From a virus, in IMG/VR virus record IMGVR_UViG_3300032278_004267, positions 1 to 36,442 of that record: 36,442 nt of DNA; one strand, given 5' to 3'. The notes beneath the pieces were generated by a model. The model was not told the origin of the DNA, did no database searches, and saw only the letters and a program-made list of their open reading frames with translations. Below are positions 28,612-36,442 of this stretch, in pieces (the first letter of the stretch is position 1; every line of letters begins with the position of its first letter). Made by a program: the position numbers and the translations under genes.

Positions 28612-31600
28612 ATGTCTCGACTCACCTATCGCGGCGACGCTCCCGACGTCGCGCAGCAGACGCTGCTGCCGCATCCGCCGGCCGGCTTCTCCGGCTCGAT
28701 CACGATCGGGATCAGCAACAAGTCGATCGAGCTCGACGCCTGGGATCCGGCGGCGGTCGTTTCGGCCTGGCAGTCGGCCGGGTTCGCCGAGTTCAACGCC
28801 GCGACGGCCGCGACGCACGCCGACGGCGTGCTTCTGACGGCGAGCGCGCCGGGGATCCCGTTCGCGGTCTGGATCAGCTACGGCGGCACCTCGACGTTTA
28901 ACGAGACGCTGCTGCTCTCGCGGGTCAATTTCGGATCGGTTTCGGGGCAGCTCGAGTTCTCGTTTCTTGGCGACTCCGTGCTCGTCGATCACGATTTCGA
29001 CGCGGCCGAGCTCAAGACGGCTCTCGAGTCGCTCGACGGTTTCGAGGCCGGCGAGATCACGGTTTCGGTCTACTCGCCGACGCAGTTCCGGATCGAGTTC
29101 GGCGGCCAGTGGGCAGGGCGGGACGTGCCGGAATTGTCGATCGATGATTCCGCACTGCGCGGCGGCACCGCGGCGGCCGTGGTTTCGAAACTTCGCGACC
29201 ACTCCGACGGCCAGAATGAGATTCAGCGCGTCGTGATCGGAGGCGCACCGACCGGCGGCTCGCTCACGTTCGGGCTCGACCGCTCGCAGGTCGACGAGGC
29301 CGCCGCGACGATCGGGCCGATCGCCTGGAATGCCGACGAGGCGGCATGGCAGTCCGCGTTCGACACGGGCCTCGGCGTCGGCAATGCCGACGTGACGTTC
29401 GTCGAGGACACCGAGGGCGAGACGGGGCCACTGCAGAAGATCTATCTGCAGACGCAGCAGAAAGAGGACGACGGTTTCGTGCTGCACGACGGCACCGGCT
29501 TTACCAATGAAGGAAAGAACGCGCTCGGCCTGGTCGATGGCAAACGGTCGACGATGTTCGTCCGGTTCTCGCATCCGGAGCAGCTCGTGCCGGCCGGCGT
29601 CGCGATCGAGTTCGTCTCGCTGGTGCTCAAGACGTCGACGGCAACGCCGGGCGCATCGATCTCTGTCTCGTGCCGAGCTGCGAAGTCTTCGGAACCGCCG
29701 GCTCCGACGTCATTCGCCGCCCTGCAGGCAATGACGCTGACCACGGCCGCCGCTGTCGCGCAGCCGGCGATCGTGAACGGGCAGGCCGCGCTCGTGTTTC
29801 GCTATGCCGATCTGATTCCGGTGATCCAGGAAGTCGTCGACGCCGAGGGACCGCTCGGCTCGATTCTGCTCGTGTTCGAAACGCAGGCCGGCTCGACCGG
29901 CACAATCTGGTTCTATCCGCATAGCGAGGCCGGATACGACGAGAACGCAACCAATCAACCCAGGCTCGAGCTGCACTATCGCGACGCACCAGGCGGCGCG
30001 CAGGTGATCGACGTCGAGTTCCTGGCCGATCTCGGTCTGCTCGACTTGCCGCTGATGACGTGCGACGCATCGCAGCTCGAGCCGGTGCGAGGTAATACGA
30101 CCTGGCGGATCCGACTCGCCAGCGATACCGGGGCACCAGGCGCGACGCCGGGCGTGCTGCAGCTGTACGACGATGCAACGCTGATTCAGCAGGAAGGCAG
30201 CAACGATTCGCCGGTCGTGTTCGAAGCGGCGGCCGTTGCGATCTGCGACGCCTATTTCGGCGAGGGGAACTACGAGCTCACGATCGCCAGCAATTACGAC
30301 GTCGAGATCGAGCTGGTCGGCGAGCTGGCCGGCGTGATCGACTTGCCGATCGCAGATCTGCAACTGTACTGGACTCCGATTCTCGACCAGGAGCCGGTCG
30401 GCGATCCGGTCGCACGGATCGAGCTGATCAATGACGGCTCCGGAGCGATCGGCGAGCAGCAGCGACTGCGGCTCTCGACGACGCCGCGCGGCGGCACGCT
30501 GGCCGTTCGGCTCGGCAGCCAGGTCACGAGCGAGCTCTCGCACGATTTCGACGCCGACGACCTGCAGGCCGCTCTCGAGGCTCTGGGGGCCGTCGGAGCG
30601 GGGAACGTGGTTTGTTCCGGATCACCGACCGGGGGCGTGCTGTGCGAGTTCTCCGCAGCTCTGGGCAACGTTGCCGAGCTGCAGGTCGTGAACAACCTGC
30701 GCGTCGTCGGCGTTCGCCTGGCGAGTCAACAGATCACCGAGCACACGACGACCGGCACGCATTGGGAGACCGAGTGGGTGTTTCAGCGCGAAATGAGCTC
30801 GCCGAGTATGTCGATCACCCTCAACGGCCAGACGCGGACAATCACCGCGCCGACGCTCGCCGGGGCCGAGGTCGAGCTCGAGGCCAGACTCCGCGAGCTG
30901 CTGCCGAGTGTGTTTGATGTGCTGATCTATTCCACCGAGCATACCAGGCCGTACACCGGCGAGGTCTATCAGCGGTTCGGGATCATTCTGCAGTCGATCG
31001 GAAATCAGCTGCCGACGCCGACGCTCAACGCACCGCACCGGGTCGACCTGGACCGCGACCAGCCGATCGGCCAGGTCACGCAGACGACGATCACGACGAC
31101 GATCGGCGTCGAGATCCAGGGCACGCCGACGTCGGGATCCTGGCAGCTCGCCCTACGGGCCGACGGAGTTCTGGCCGATGTGATCACCGTTCCGGCCAAC
31201 GCGACGGCCGCCGCGCTGCAGCAGCAGCTCGCCGCTGCGCTGCCGAATTCGAGCTGCTCGGTCACGCTCTCCGGATCGGCTTACTCGATCACGATCGCCG
31301 GGCCGCAGGGCTACACGGCCGAGACGTCACTCGGCACGCTCGCCGGCTCCGGCGTCTCGGTCACGGTCGAGACGGTTCGCCCATACGAGGCGATCGCCAA
31401 CGAACGGCAGAGGCTGATCGTCGACGATGGCGGCTACGCGTCGCACGGGCACGTCGTGCTCCGCTATGGCAGCAAGTCGCGTTCGCTCTATTGGCCGTGG
31501 GCGGCCGAGGACGTGCAGACCGCTCTCGAGCGGCTCGACGGCCTCAATGGCAACGTGCGCGTTCAACAGGTCAACGGCTCGGCCTGGAGCTGGCAGATCG

Positions 31601-32934
31601 AGTTTATCAACGCGCGAGCCGGCGAGAATGTCGAGCTGATCGGGATCGAGTCGCACCTCGAGCCGTACGACGAGACCGGCTACCAGACGGCGGTCTGGTC
31701 TCTCATTCGCACCGGGGGCAACGGCGGTTCCGTGATCGTCACCGAGCGGCAGAAGGGCTCGCCGGCGGTCGGCGTGCGTTATCACCTGCAGATCACCGGC
31801 TCGCCGCATTTCGGGACGTATCGTCTCACCGTCGGCGGCGAGCAGACCGCAGCGCTCGCCTACAACGCCAACGCCGCGACCAACCGTTCGGCCGTCGAGG
31901 CGCTGACGCTCGTCGATCCGGACGAGCTGATCACCACCGGCACCACGGCCGAGGGGATGCTGTTCGAATTCGATCACGCCGTCGGCGCGGTCGTGATGAC
32001 GGCGCAGAATGTCGACCTGACGAACGCACGCTGCACGCTGATCGAGTTCATCCGGGGCGGGCGGCGACTGCCGCGCGAGCTGGTGCGATCGAGCGGCCGG
32101 CTACACTTCGACGATCCGCTCAACTGGAAAGTTGTCGAGACCGGCGAAAGCCGCATTCCCAACTCGAGCGAGTTCCCGATTTTCGAGTCGGGCCGGGTTC
32201 CGTGTCTGTACGGCCTGCGGCAGCGGACGACGTTCGTCGTCGACCTGGACGCCGGCGAGCTGGTGCTCGACGAGCTGGCCGACTTTCGCGAGGGGCAGAC
32301 GCTGATGCTCACCAGCTCCGGCACGCTGCCAGCCGGCCTGGTGGCCGACCAGGCTTACACGGTCGCGAGCTACGATCGCGACACGCAACGCCTGCAGCTC
32401 GACGGCGTCGCGATCGCCGATCTCGGCACCGGGCAGCATACGATCCGACTCGCCGTCGATGCGATCACGCATTATTCGCGATTCACGGCCGCGATCGGAC
32501 TGCCGCGAACCAATGCCGCCGGTTATCGCGAGTATCTGCCGACGGCGCTACTGATCGGCCTCGATCCGGCCGGGCAGAAGCTGATCACGATCGGCGAGGG
32601 GAACGGCTCGAGCTCCGGGCAGCTGCGGTTCGACGTCGGCGACGACGAGGTGCTCTGCGAGGTCCACAAAACCGGCGGCGCGACTGAGGTCGGCGTGCCG
32701 GCGTTCACGCTGCAGGGGTCCAACCAGGGGAACGCATTCGAGCAGTTCAACGGCGACACCGCGCTCGGCTTTTTCGAGGGCGAGGAATTCCGGTTTTCCT
32801 CGATCCGGGTCCACTCCGGCCGGCTGTTCTACGGTCGCATCGTATCGGCGGCCGACTGCGAGTTTCGAAACCTCGGCGGCACGATCGACGGCCGCAGCGG
32901 CACGATCTCCGGAAAGATTGCGAGCAAACCATAA
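28612..32934 (+). CDS. Large repeat-rich tail protein, probable receptor-binding/tail-tip component (1440 aa)
   Basis: The largest gene of the window; ATG 28612 with AAAGGG (28598-28603). At least six copies of an ~75-residue beta-rich unit are visible. They have the shape (GT)F/L-beta strand, then a D-(D/E)-x-x-A-L-x-x-L helix, then a G-N-V-x-V strand and a final (I/F)-x-F strand. Approximate positions: 105-175, 205-285, 602-690, 831-905, 934-1012 and 1057-1135. Residues about 300-456 form a separate beta-sandwich (DNRLRE-like) ending in PRLELHYRD. Such arrays are typical of adhesive or carbohydrate-binding proteins, so host-surface recognition is the likely role. No signal peptide. Copies differ, so slipped-strand errors are unlikely. 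It is followed with overlap by two further tail genes. Confidence 0.75.
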   Translation: MSRLTYRGDAPDVAQQTLLPHPPAGFSGSITIGISNKSIELDAWDPAAVVSAWQSAGFAEFNAATAATHADGVLLTASAPGIPFAVWISYGGTSTFNETLLLSRVNFGSVSGQLEFSFLGDSVLVDHDFDAAELKTALESLDGFEAGEITVSVYSPTQFRIEFGGQWAGRDVPELSIDDSALRGGTAAAVVSKLRDHSDGQNEIQRVVIGGAPTGGSLTFGLDRSQVDEAAATIGPIAWNADEAAWQSAFDTGLGVGNADVTFVEDTEGETGPLQKIYLQTQQKEDDGFVLHDGTGFTNEGKNALGLVDGKRSTMFVRFSHPEQLVPAGVAIEFVSLVLKTSTATPGASISVSCRAAKSSEPPAPTSFAALQAMTLTTAAAVAQPAIVNGQAALVFRYADLIPVIQEVVDAEGPLGSILLVFETQAGSTGTIWFYPHSEAGYDENATNQPRLELHYRDAPGGAQVIDVEFLADLGLLDLPLMTCDASQLEPVRGNTTWRIRLASDTGAPGATPGVLQLYDDATLIQQEGSNDSPVVFEAAAVAICDAYFGEGNYELTIASNYDVEIELVGELAGVIDLPIADLQLYWTPILDQEPVGDPVARIELINDGSGAIGEQQRLRLSTTPRGGTLAVRLGSQVTSELSHDFDADDLQAALEALGAVGAGNVVCSGSPTGGVLCEFSAALGNVAELQVVNNLRVVGVRLASQQITEHTTTGTHWETEWVFQREMSSPSMSITLNGQTRTITAPTLAGAEVELEARLRELLPSVFDVLIYSTEHTRPYTGEVYQRFGIILQSIGNQLPTPTLNAPHRVDLDRDQPIGQVTQTTITTTIGVEIQGTPTSGSWQLALRADGVLADVITVPANATAAALQQQLAAALPNSSCSVTLSGSAYSITIAGPQGYTAETSLGTLAGSGVSVTVETVRPYEAIANERQRLIVDDGGYASHGHVVLRYGSKSRSLYWPWAAEDVQTALERLDGLNGNVRVQQVNGSAWSWQIEFINARAGENVELIGIESHLEPYDETGYQTAVWSLIRTGGNGGSVIVTERQKGSPAVGVRYHLQITGSPHFGTYRLTVGGEQTAALAYNANAATNRSAVEALTLVDPDELITTGTTAEGMLFEFDHAVGAVVMTAQNVDLTNARCTLIEFIRGGRRLPRELVRSSGRLHFDDPLNWKVVETGESRIPNSSEFPIFESGRVPCLYGLRQRTTFVVDLDAGELVLDELADFREGQTLMLTSSGTLPAGLVADQAYTVASYDRDTQRLQLDGVAIADLGTGQHTIRLAVDAITHYSRFTAAIGLPRTNAAGYREYLPTALLIGLDPAGQKLITIGEGNGSSSGQLRFDVGDDEVLCEVHKTGGATEVGVPAFTLQGSNQGNAFEQFNGDTALGFFEGEEFRFSSIRVHSGRLFYGRIVSAADCEFRNLGGTIDGRSGTISGKIASKP

Positions 32935-33647
32935 TGAGCGACGGCGTCATTCTCTCGGCACGCGACGCGGCACGCACGCGACGATCGGTCGAGCATTTCG
33001 AGAACCAGGTGCTCGGCCAGCAACCGACCGACGACAAGCGGCGGCAGTTCTTTCAGCAGGTGCCGTTCCGGCAGTTCCAGCTGCTCGAGTCGGCCGCGCC
33101 GCCGGAGTCGGTCAACTCGCCGCGATCGGTCGCCGCGCAACCGTTCGAAGGGATCCCGCCGGAGCTCACCTACGAGAACGGCGAGCCAAAGCGGGAAACG
33201 GTCGAGCACGCGATCCCGGGGCTCTGGCTCTGCGACCGGACGCTCGTCTGGTGCATCTGGGCGTATGGTGCCTGGCGGATCCTGCACGCCGAGCAGTGGC
33301 CGGTGATGGTGCAGCAGATCGATCCGACCGGGTTCCCGTCGGGATCCGCACGCTGCACGCTCACGATCGACGAGCAGTCGCTCGAGTTCGATCTGCCGGC
33401 CGACGCTTCGAAGTCGCAGCTGCTCGAGCTGGTGCGAACGCATCCGGCAATTAAGAGCAAGCCGCAGCAGGTCCAGGCGGTCGGCGGTCCGCTCACATTC
33501 TGCGCGCTGAATCTGATGTTCGGTCCGCAGTTCACCGGCCGCCGGATCGAGCCGCTCGCGATCGACAATTCCGGAATGACACCAGGGCAGGCCGGTCTGC
33601 GGCTGCGGCTGCTCGCTCCGCTGTGGACCGAGGAGCCGGCCGGATGA
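32934..33647 (+). CDS. Unassigned tail-associated protein (237 aa)
   Basis: ATG 32934 overlaps the stop of the large tail protein by 1 nt (TAATG). N-terminal half is helical and charged; the middle is Trp-rich (IPGLWLCDRTLVWCIWAYGAWRI). A small alpha/beta domain (about 135-165, CTLTIDEQSLEFDLPADASKSQLLELV) follows. No family is recognised. Conserved order with the repeat-rich protein and the beta-propeller protein suggests a tail-tip complex. The product has no signal peptide. Confidence 0.6.
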   Translation: MSDGVILSARDAARTRRSVEHFENQVLGQQPTDDKRRQFFQQVPFRQFQLLESAAPPESVNSPRSVAAQPFEGIPPELTYENGEPKRETVEHAIPGLWLCDRTLVWCIWAYGAWRILHAEQWPVMVQQIDPTGFPSGSARCTLTIDEQSLEFDLPADASKSQLLELVRTHPAIKSKPQQVQAVGGPLTFCALNLMFGPQFTGRRIEPLAIDNSGMTPGQAGLRLRLLAPLWTEEPAG

Positions 33648-34819
33648 CAACGCTACAGACTCGGCAGCCGCCGCTGCTCTCGCCGGCGGTGCTGCCGGAT
33701 CCGGTTTTGATCTGCCGGAGTCTCGCGACGGGCGAGCTGCTCTGGTATCGAACGCTCGATCGCCAGCTGGTCGCACGAGCCGAGCCGGTGCGGTTCTCCG
33801 GAGTCTGCGGCCGGCACCAGCTCGAGACGCTGGCCGGTCCGTCGCAACGCTCGGCACGGTTCGCTCACGAGCACCAGGGGCGGATCGCGATCATCACCGA
33901 CGACGGCGAGCTGCAGACGTTCAACGATTCCGGCGAGCTGCTGTTTCGTCGCCGGCTCGATCCGGCCGGCGGACTGATCGCGGCTCGCGGTCCGGCGATC
34001 TGGTGGGGGGCGGTCGATCTCTGGTACCAGGCAATCGACCTGCAATCGAACACGACGGCGACCGTCTCGGCGTCGCTCGGCAGTCCGTCGCCAGATTCGG
34101 CGGCGAGCTGGATCCAGGCCGACGGCTCGCTCGTGCTGCACGGCCTCGAGCGGCTGCACGTCGTGCGGCCGGCCGGCTCGATCAAATGGTCGATTCCGCT
34201 CGGCATCAACTACCCGAGGGCGTTCTACCCTGGCGACGACGTGCTCGTCGATGACGGCCAGGCGAAACGCTACTCGGCCGCCGGGCAGCTGCTCGCCGAT
34301 CGCAATAACGAGATCTTTTCTCTGATGAACGTTTACGCGTTCGGCGACAATCTGCACGGGCAGGCCGCTTTCAGCGATCGGCCGAACTGGATTCTCGGTC
34401 CGGATCTGGAGCTCGTCGAGGAACGGGATCCAACGCCGCACGTTTTCCCGTGGTACCGCTCGCCGCTGTCGGCCGGGCCGGCCGGTCTGCTCTTTCGGCT
34501 GTCGACCGATTATCTCGTCGGCAGCTGGACGTCGGATCTCTCGCTCGACGATCCGCTGGTGCTGCCGGCCTCGAATAGCCAGGCCGCCGCGCTGCAGAAA
34601 CATCCGCAGGGAGCCGTCGACGTGTTGCACGATTCGATCATACGCACCACGGGCGGCGGTTTTGTGTATCACACGCGCGAGTCGGGCAAGCTGCGGCTGC
34701 TCGCCGTCAACTCGAGTGGGTCGATCATCTGGGCACGCACGTTGCCAGATGGACCGCACCGAGCGACGAGCGGTTTCACGATCAGCGACGACGGCTCGCG
34801 CGTGTATTGCATTTTGTAA
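33644..34819 (+). CDS. Beta-propeller (PQQ-repeat-like) tail protein (391 aa)
   Basis: ATG 33644 overlaps the preceding stop (ATGA). The sequence has several blade-like units with a G-x-L/I-x-W/F-x-(R)-x-L ending: GELLWYRTLD (about 26-35), GELLFRRRLD, GSIKWSIPLG and GSIIWARTLP (about 367-376), separated by strand-rich DDG/DG turns. Such repeats build PQQ-like or WD-type beta-propellers. No signal peptide. At the end of the tail cluster, it is probably a receptor-binding or tail-tip protein that recognises a carbohydrate. It ends with GSRVYCIL, the characteristic last strand of PQQ blades. It is the last structural gene. Confidence 0.7.
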   Translation: MTTLQTRQPPLLSPAVLPDPVLICRSLATGELLWYRTLDRQLVARAEPVRFSGVCGRHQLETLAGPSQRSARFAHEHQGRIAIITDDGELQTFNDSGELLFRRRLDPAGGLIAARGPAIWWGAVDLWYQAIDLQSNTTATVSASLGSPSPDSAASWIQADGSLVLHGLERLHVVRPAGSIKWSIPLGINYPRAFYPGDDVLVDDGQAKRYSAAGQLLADRNNEIFSLMNVYAFGDNLHGQAAFSDRPNWILGPDLELVEERDPTPHVFPWYRSPLSAGPAGLLFRLSTDYLVGSWTSDLSLDDPLVLPASNSQAAALQKHPQGAVDVLHDSIIRTTGGGFVYHTRESGKLRLLAVNSSGSIIWARTLPDGPHRATSGFTISDDGSRVYCIL

Positions 34820-34823
34820 GGTC

Positions 34824-34859
34824 GGCAACGCCGGGAGAGTGAAGGCTCCCGACGCTGCC
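34824..34859 (+). other. Imperfect hairpin after the tail operon
   Basis: GGCA-CG-CGGGAG (34824-34836 with two mismatched bases) pairs with CTCCCG-CG-TGCC (34846-34859). No T-tract follows, so it is at most a factor-dependent terminator or mRNA-protecting structure for the tail transcript. It sits 5 nt after the propeller gene stop. Confidence 0.45.
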
Positions 34860-34913
34860 TCAACGTCAACCCGACCGATCGAGCGGCCGAGCTGAGTTGT
34901 AAGGATTGGAATC

Positions 34914-35825
34914 GTGCAGGGACGCACCAAGGAGAATCGGCAGGGCGTACGCGGGGAATTTGTGAAAGGGGGGCCGAAACCGTATTTCGCGAGCGACTCG
35001 GTCCGGTTGTATCGGGGGGATTGCGTGCAGCTGCTCCAGGAGCTGCAGGAGCTGTACGCGGGGCAGATCGCGGCCGCGATCACGAGCCCACCATACGCGC
35101 AGCAGCGGGCGAGCACGTACGGCGGAATTCCGGAGGAGGACTATCCGGCCTGGACGGTCGGCTGGATGCAGGCGCTCCGGCCGCTGCTGACGCCGGCCGG
35201 CTCGGTGATGGTCAATATCCGCGAGCACCGGCGGAAGAAAACCGGAATGTCGGACTACGTGCACCGGACGCGACTCGCCGTTCGCGAGTCGGGTTTCTTC
35301 GAAGTCGACGAGATCCCTTGGATCAAACCGAATTCATTCCCGGGCGGCGTGAAGACACTGCCGCGCGTGTCGTGGGAGCGCGTGCTCTGGTTCTCTCCGG
35401 CCTCGATTCCGGATTGCCAGCCGCGAGACATGAGCAAGAAGCCGCTGCCGGCCGATCGCACCTATGCGTCGGCTCAACGCTATTCGAAGCGGATCGGCAG
35501 CAGTGGTACCGGCTCCGGTCCAGGCTACGTGCACAAGCCGCCGCGGCGGCCGAATTGGATTCTGCAGGCGATCGCGACGAAGTTAAAGCAGGGCTATCAC
35601 CCGGCACGCTTCCCGGTCGGCCTCGCGCGGCAGCTGCTGACGTTCTTCGACGGCGAGCTGCTGCTCGATCCGTTCGGCGGATCCGGCACGACCGGCGTCG
35701 CCGCGATGCAGGAGGGCCGCCGGGCGATTCTGATCGAGCAGTCGGAGGAATACTGCGAGCTCGCCGCACGCCGACTCGAGGACACCGAGAAGGAGCTCAC
35801 ACAAGGGATAAAGCGGGCGGCGTAG
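34914..35825 (+). CDS. Solitary beta-class DNA methyltransferase
   Basis: 303-aa DNA methyltransferase starting at GTG 34914 with AAGGATTGG upstream. It has motif IV TSPPY (57-61) in the N-terminal half and motif I DPFGGSGTT (252-260) near the C-terminus, which is the beta-class order. TSPPY is found mainly in N4-cytosine enzymes but also in some N6-adenine ones, so the base cannot be decided. A target-recognition segment lies between (about 85-240), with basic patches. No restriction endonuclease is adjacent, so it is solitary, probably protecting phage DNA against host restriction or changing gene expression. It is the last gene before attR. Confidence 0.9.
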   Translation: MQGRTKENRQGVRGEFVKGGPKPYFASDSVRLYRGDCVQLLQELQELYAGQIAAAITSPPYAQQRASTYGGIPEEDYPAWTVGWMQALRPLLTPAGSVMVNIREHRRKKTGMSDYVHRTRLAVRESGFFEVDEIPWIKPNSFPGGVKTLPRVSWERVLWFSPASIPDCQPRDMSKKPLPADRTYASAQRYSKRIGSSGTGSGPGYVHKPPRRPNWILQAIATKLKQGYHPARFPVGLARQLLTFFDGELLLDPFGGSGTTGVAAMQEGRRAILIEQSEEYCELAARRLEDTEKELTQGIKRAA

Positions 35826-35892
35826 CAGAAACCGATCTTCCCGTCGGCTCGACGCACGTACAATACGATCAACCCGGGTGGACGGAATTCTA

Positions 35893-35939
<47 letters not shown>

Positions 35940-35941
35940 AG

Positions 35942-35995
35942 GTCACCTGGTGACTTTTTTCAGAAAGCCTCTGGATTTTTCCAGAGGCTTTTTCT
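35942..35995 (+). terminator. Tandem rho-independent terminators of the host tRNA
   Basis: First hairpin: GTCAC (35942-35946) and GTGAC (35950-35954) followed by T6. Second, stronger: GCCTCTGG (35967-35974) and CCAGAGGC (35981-35988), extended by AAA/TTT, followed by T5 (35989-35993). They sit just past the tRNA 3' end at attR, consistent with the original host tRNA terminator now separated from its gene. Confidence 0.85.
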
Positions 35996-36089
35996 GTGCG
36001 CTGAGGGGACGGCTTCTTCGATCTTCGGCGGGGGCTTCCACCCGCCCGACGTCCGCGAAATTCTACGGGTACGCTCTTCACCCTGGTCG

Positions 36090-36098
36090 TGTTAAAAT
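36090..36098 (+). promoter_or_regulatory. Extended -10 promoter element for the host gene
   Basis: TGTTAAAAT fits an extended -10 (TGn-TAnAAT). No clear -35 is seen 17 bp upstream. It lies about 70 nt before the host membrane gene. Confidence 0.4.
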
Positions 36099-36169
36099 CG
36101 ACGTCGAGGATGAGCCGATGAGCGATGGCTTCGATTTTTACCGGGTCCCCGTAGTCGAGAGTCTCTGAA

Positions 36170-36442
36170 ATGACAGCGGCGAGAGCAGTTCAGGAGTCGG
36201 AACGCCGCGGCTGGGCCGACGATCTGCCGCTTCGCTTTTTCTACGGAGCGGTCTCGCTGGCGATCTACGTGTTGTCCGAGCCGTTGGCCCGAGCCGTGGT
36301 CAGTCAGACTCGCTGGACCTTTCCAGCTGCCGTCTACCAGACGCTCTACTTCCCCGTCATCAAGATCTCCGAGAACTGGCTCTTCCTTCGCATCTTTCGG
36401 GCGATTCTCCGCGACTGGTGGCGCGACGTTTTCTTTGGCTGA
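36170..36442 (+). CDS. Host membrane protein, hypothetical (90 aa)
   Basis: Lies right of attR and so belongs to the chromosome, not the phage. ATG 36170, TGA at the very end of the window. The product has a polar N-terminus, one hydrophobic segment (about 22-45; LRFFYGAVSLAIYVLSEPLARAVV) and a second aromatic hydrophobic stretch (about 50-70), then a basic-aromatic tail (RIFRAILRDWWRDVFFG). Probably a small integral membrane protein; no family is recognised. The 230-nt region upstream contains the tRNA terminators, a promoter-like element and a possible 16-codon leader ORF (36118-36168). Confidence 0.65.
   Translation: MTAARAVQESERRGWADDLPLRFFYGAVSLAIYVLSEPLARAVVSQTRWTFPAAVYQTLYFPVIKISENWLFLRIFRAILRDWWRDVFFG

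Noticed and set aside
31491-32687. 398-aa plus-strand frame inside the 1440-aa tail protein
   Set aside because: Arg/Ala/Gly-rich out-of-frame shadow without start signals.
33653-35116. 487-aa minus-strand frame across the propeller gene and MTase start
   Set aside because: Product is Arg-rich low complexity with no domain and crosses two well-supported plus-strand genes.
36118-36168. 16-codon ORF before the host membrane gene
   Set aside because: Too short to support as a gene; could be a leader peptide but there is no evidence.

Overview
The window is almost entirely one complete, high-GC temperate siphovirus-type prophage of about 35.9 kb (1 to about 35,937), followed by about 0.5 kb of host chromosome. 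A tyrosine recombinase gene starts at base 1. At 35,893-35,937 lies the 3' part of a tRNA (anticodon loop, variable loop, T-arm, acceptor 3' strand, discriminator G73), which reads as tRNA-Asp(GUC). This is the layout of a phage integrated in the anticodon arm of a tRNA-Asp gene: the intact tRNA should lie just left of base 1 (not visible), and the 3' copy at 35.9 kb is attR. Gene families, GC-rich codon use and tRNAs without encoded CCA fit a Planctomycetota host; that is an inference from gene content only.

Left arm (1-7,642): integrase, its terminator, a phage-borne initiator tRNA-Met, three small unknown genes (two preceded by a shared ~36 nt repeat), a CsrA homologue, and a helix-turn-helix replication-initiator-like gene carrying seven exact 9-bp iterons plus an AT-rich stretch (candidate origin). 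A tightly overlapping operon follows: an unknown protein, a one-TM protein, a SAM methyltransferase and three glycosyltransferases (serotype conversion or virion/nucleic-acid decoration).

Cargo (7,643-11,591): a visibly lower-GC two-gene module, AAA ATPase plus subtilisin-like S8 peptidase, with the organisation of IetAS. IetAS was first described as a Ti-plasmid stability/incompatibility module and later reported as an anti-phage system. Next comes the only leftward operon, two small HTH proteins that are the best candidates for lysogeny regulators. Its divergent control region holds an 18-bp perfect palindrome and a strong rightward terminator (possible attenuator).

Late region (12,350-35,825), all rightward: Mu Gam-like end-protection protein; permuted papain-like hydrolase (candidate lysin); collagen-like membrane protein; secreted and membrane small proteins; large terminase (lambda gpA type); Zn-ribbon protein; gpW-like connector; lambda-type portal; protease-scaffold with a nested in-frame scaffold start (lambda C/Nu3 logic); major capsid protein; neck proteins; tail tube; tail chaperone with a -1 frame extension (G/GT logic); tape measure (810 aa); unknown tail proteins; a 1440-aa repeat-rich tail protein; a beta-propeller protein; and a solitary beta-class DNA methyltransferase beside attR. 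Nearly every junction is a 1-8 nt overlap. Host DNA then shows tandem terminators for the tRNA and a small membrane protein gene.
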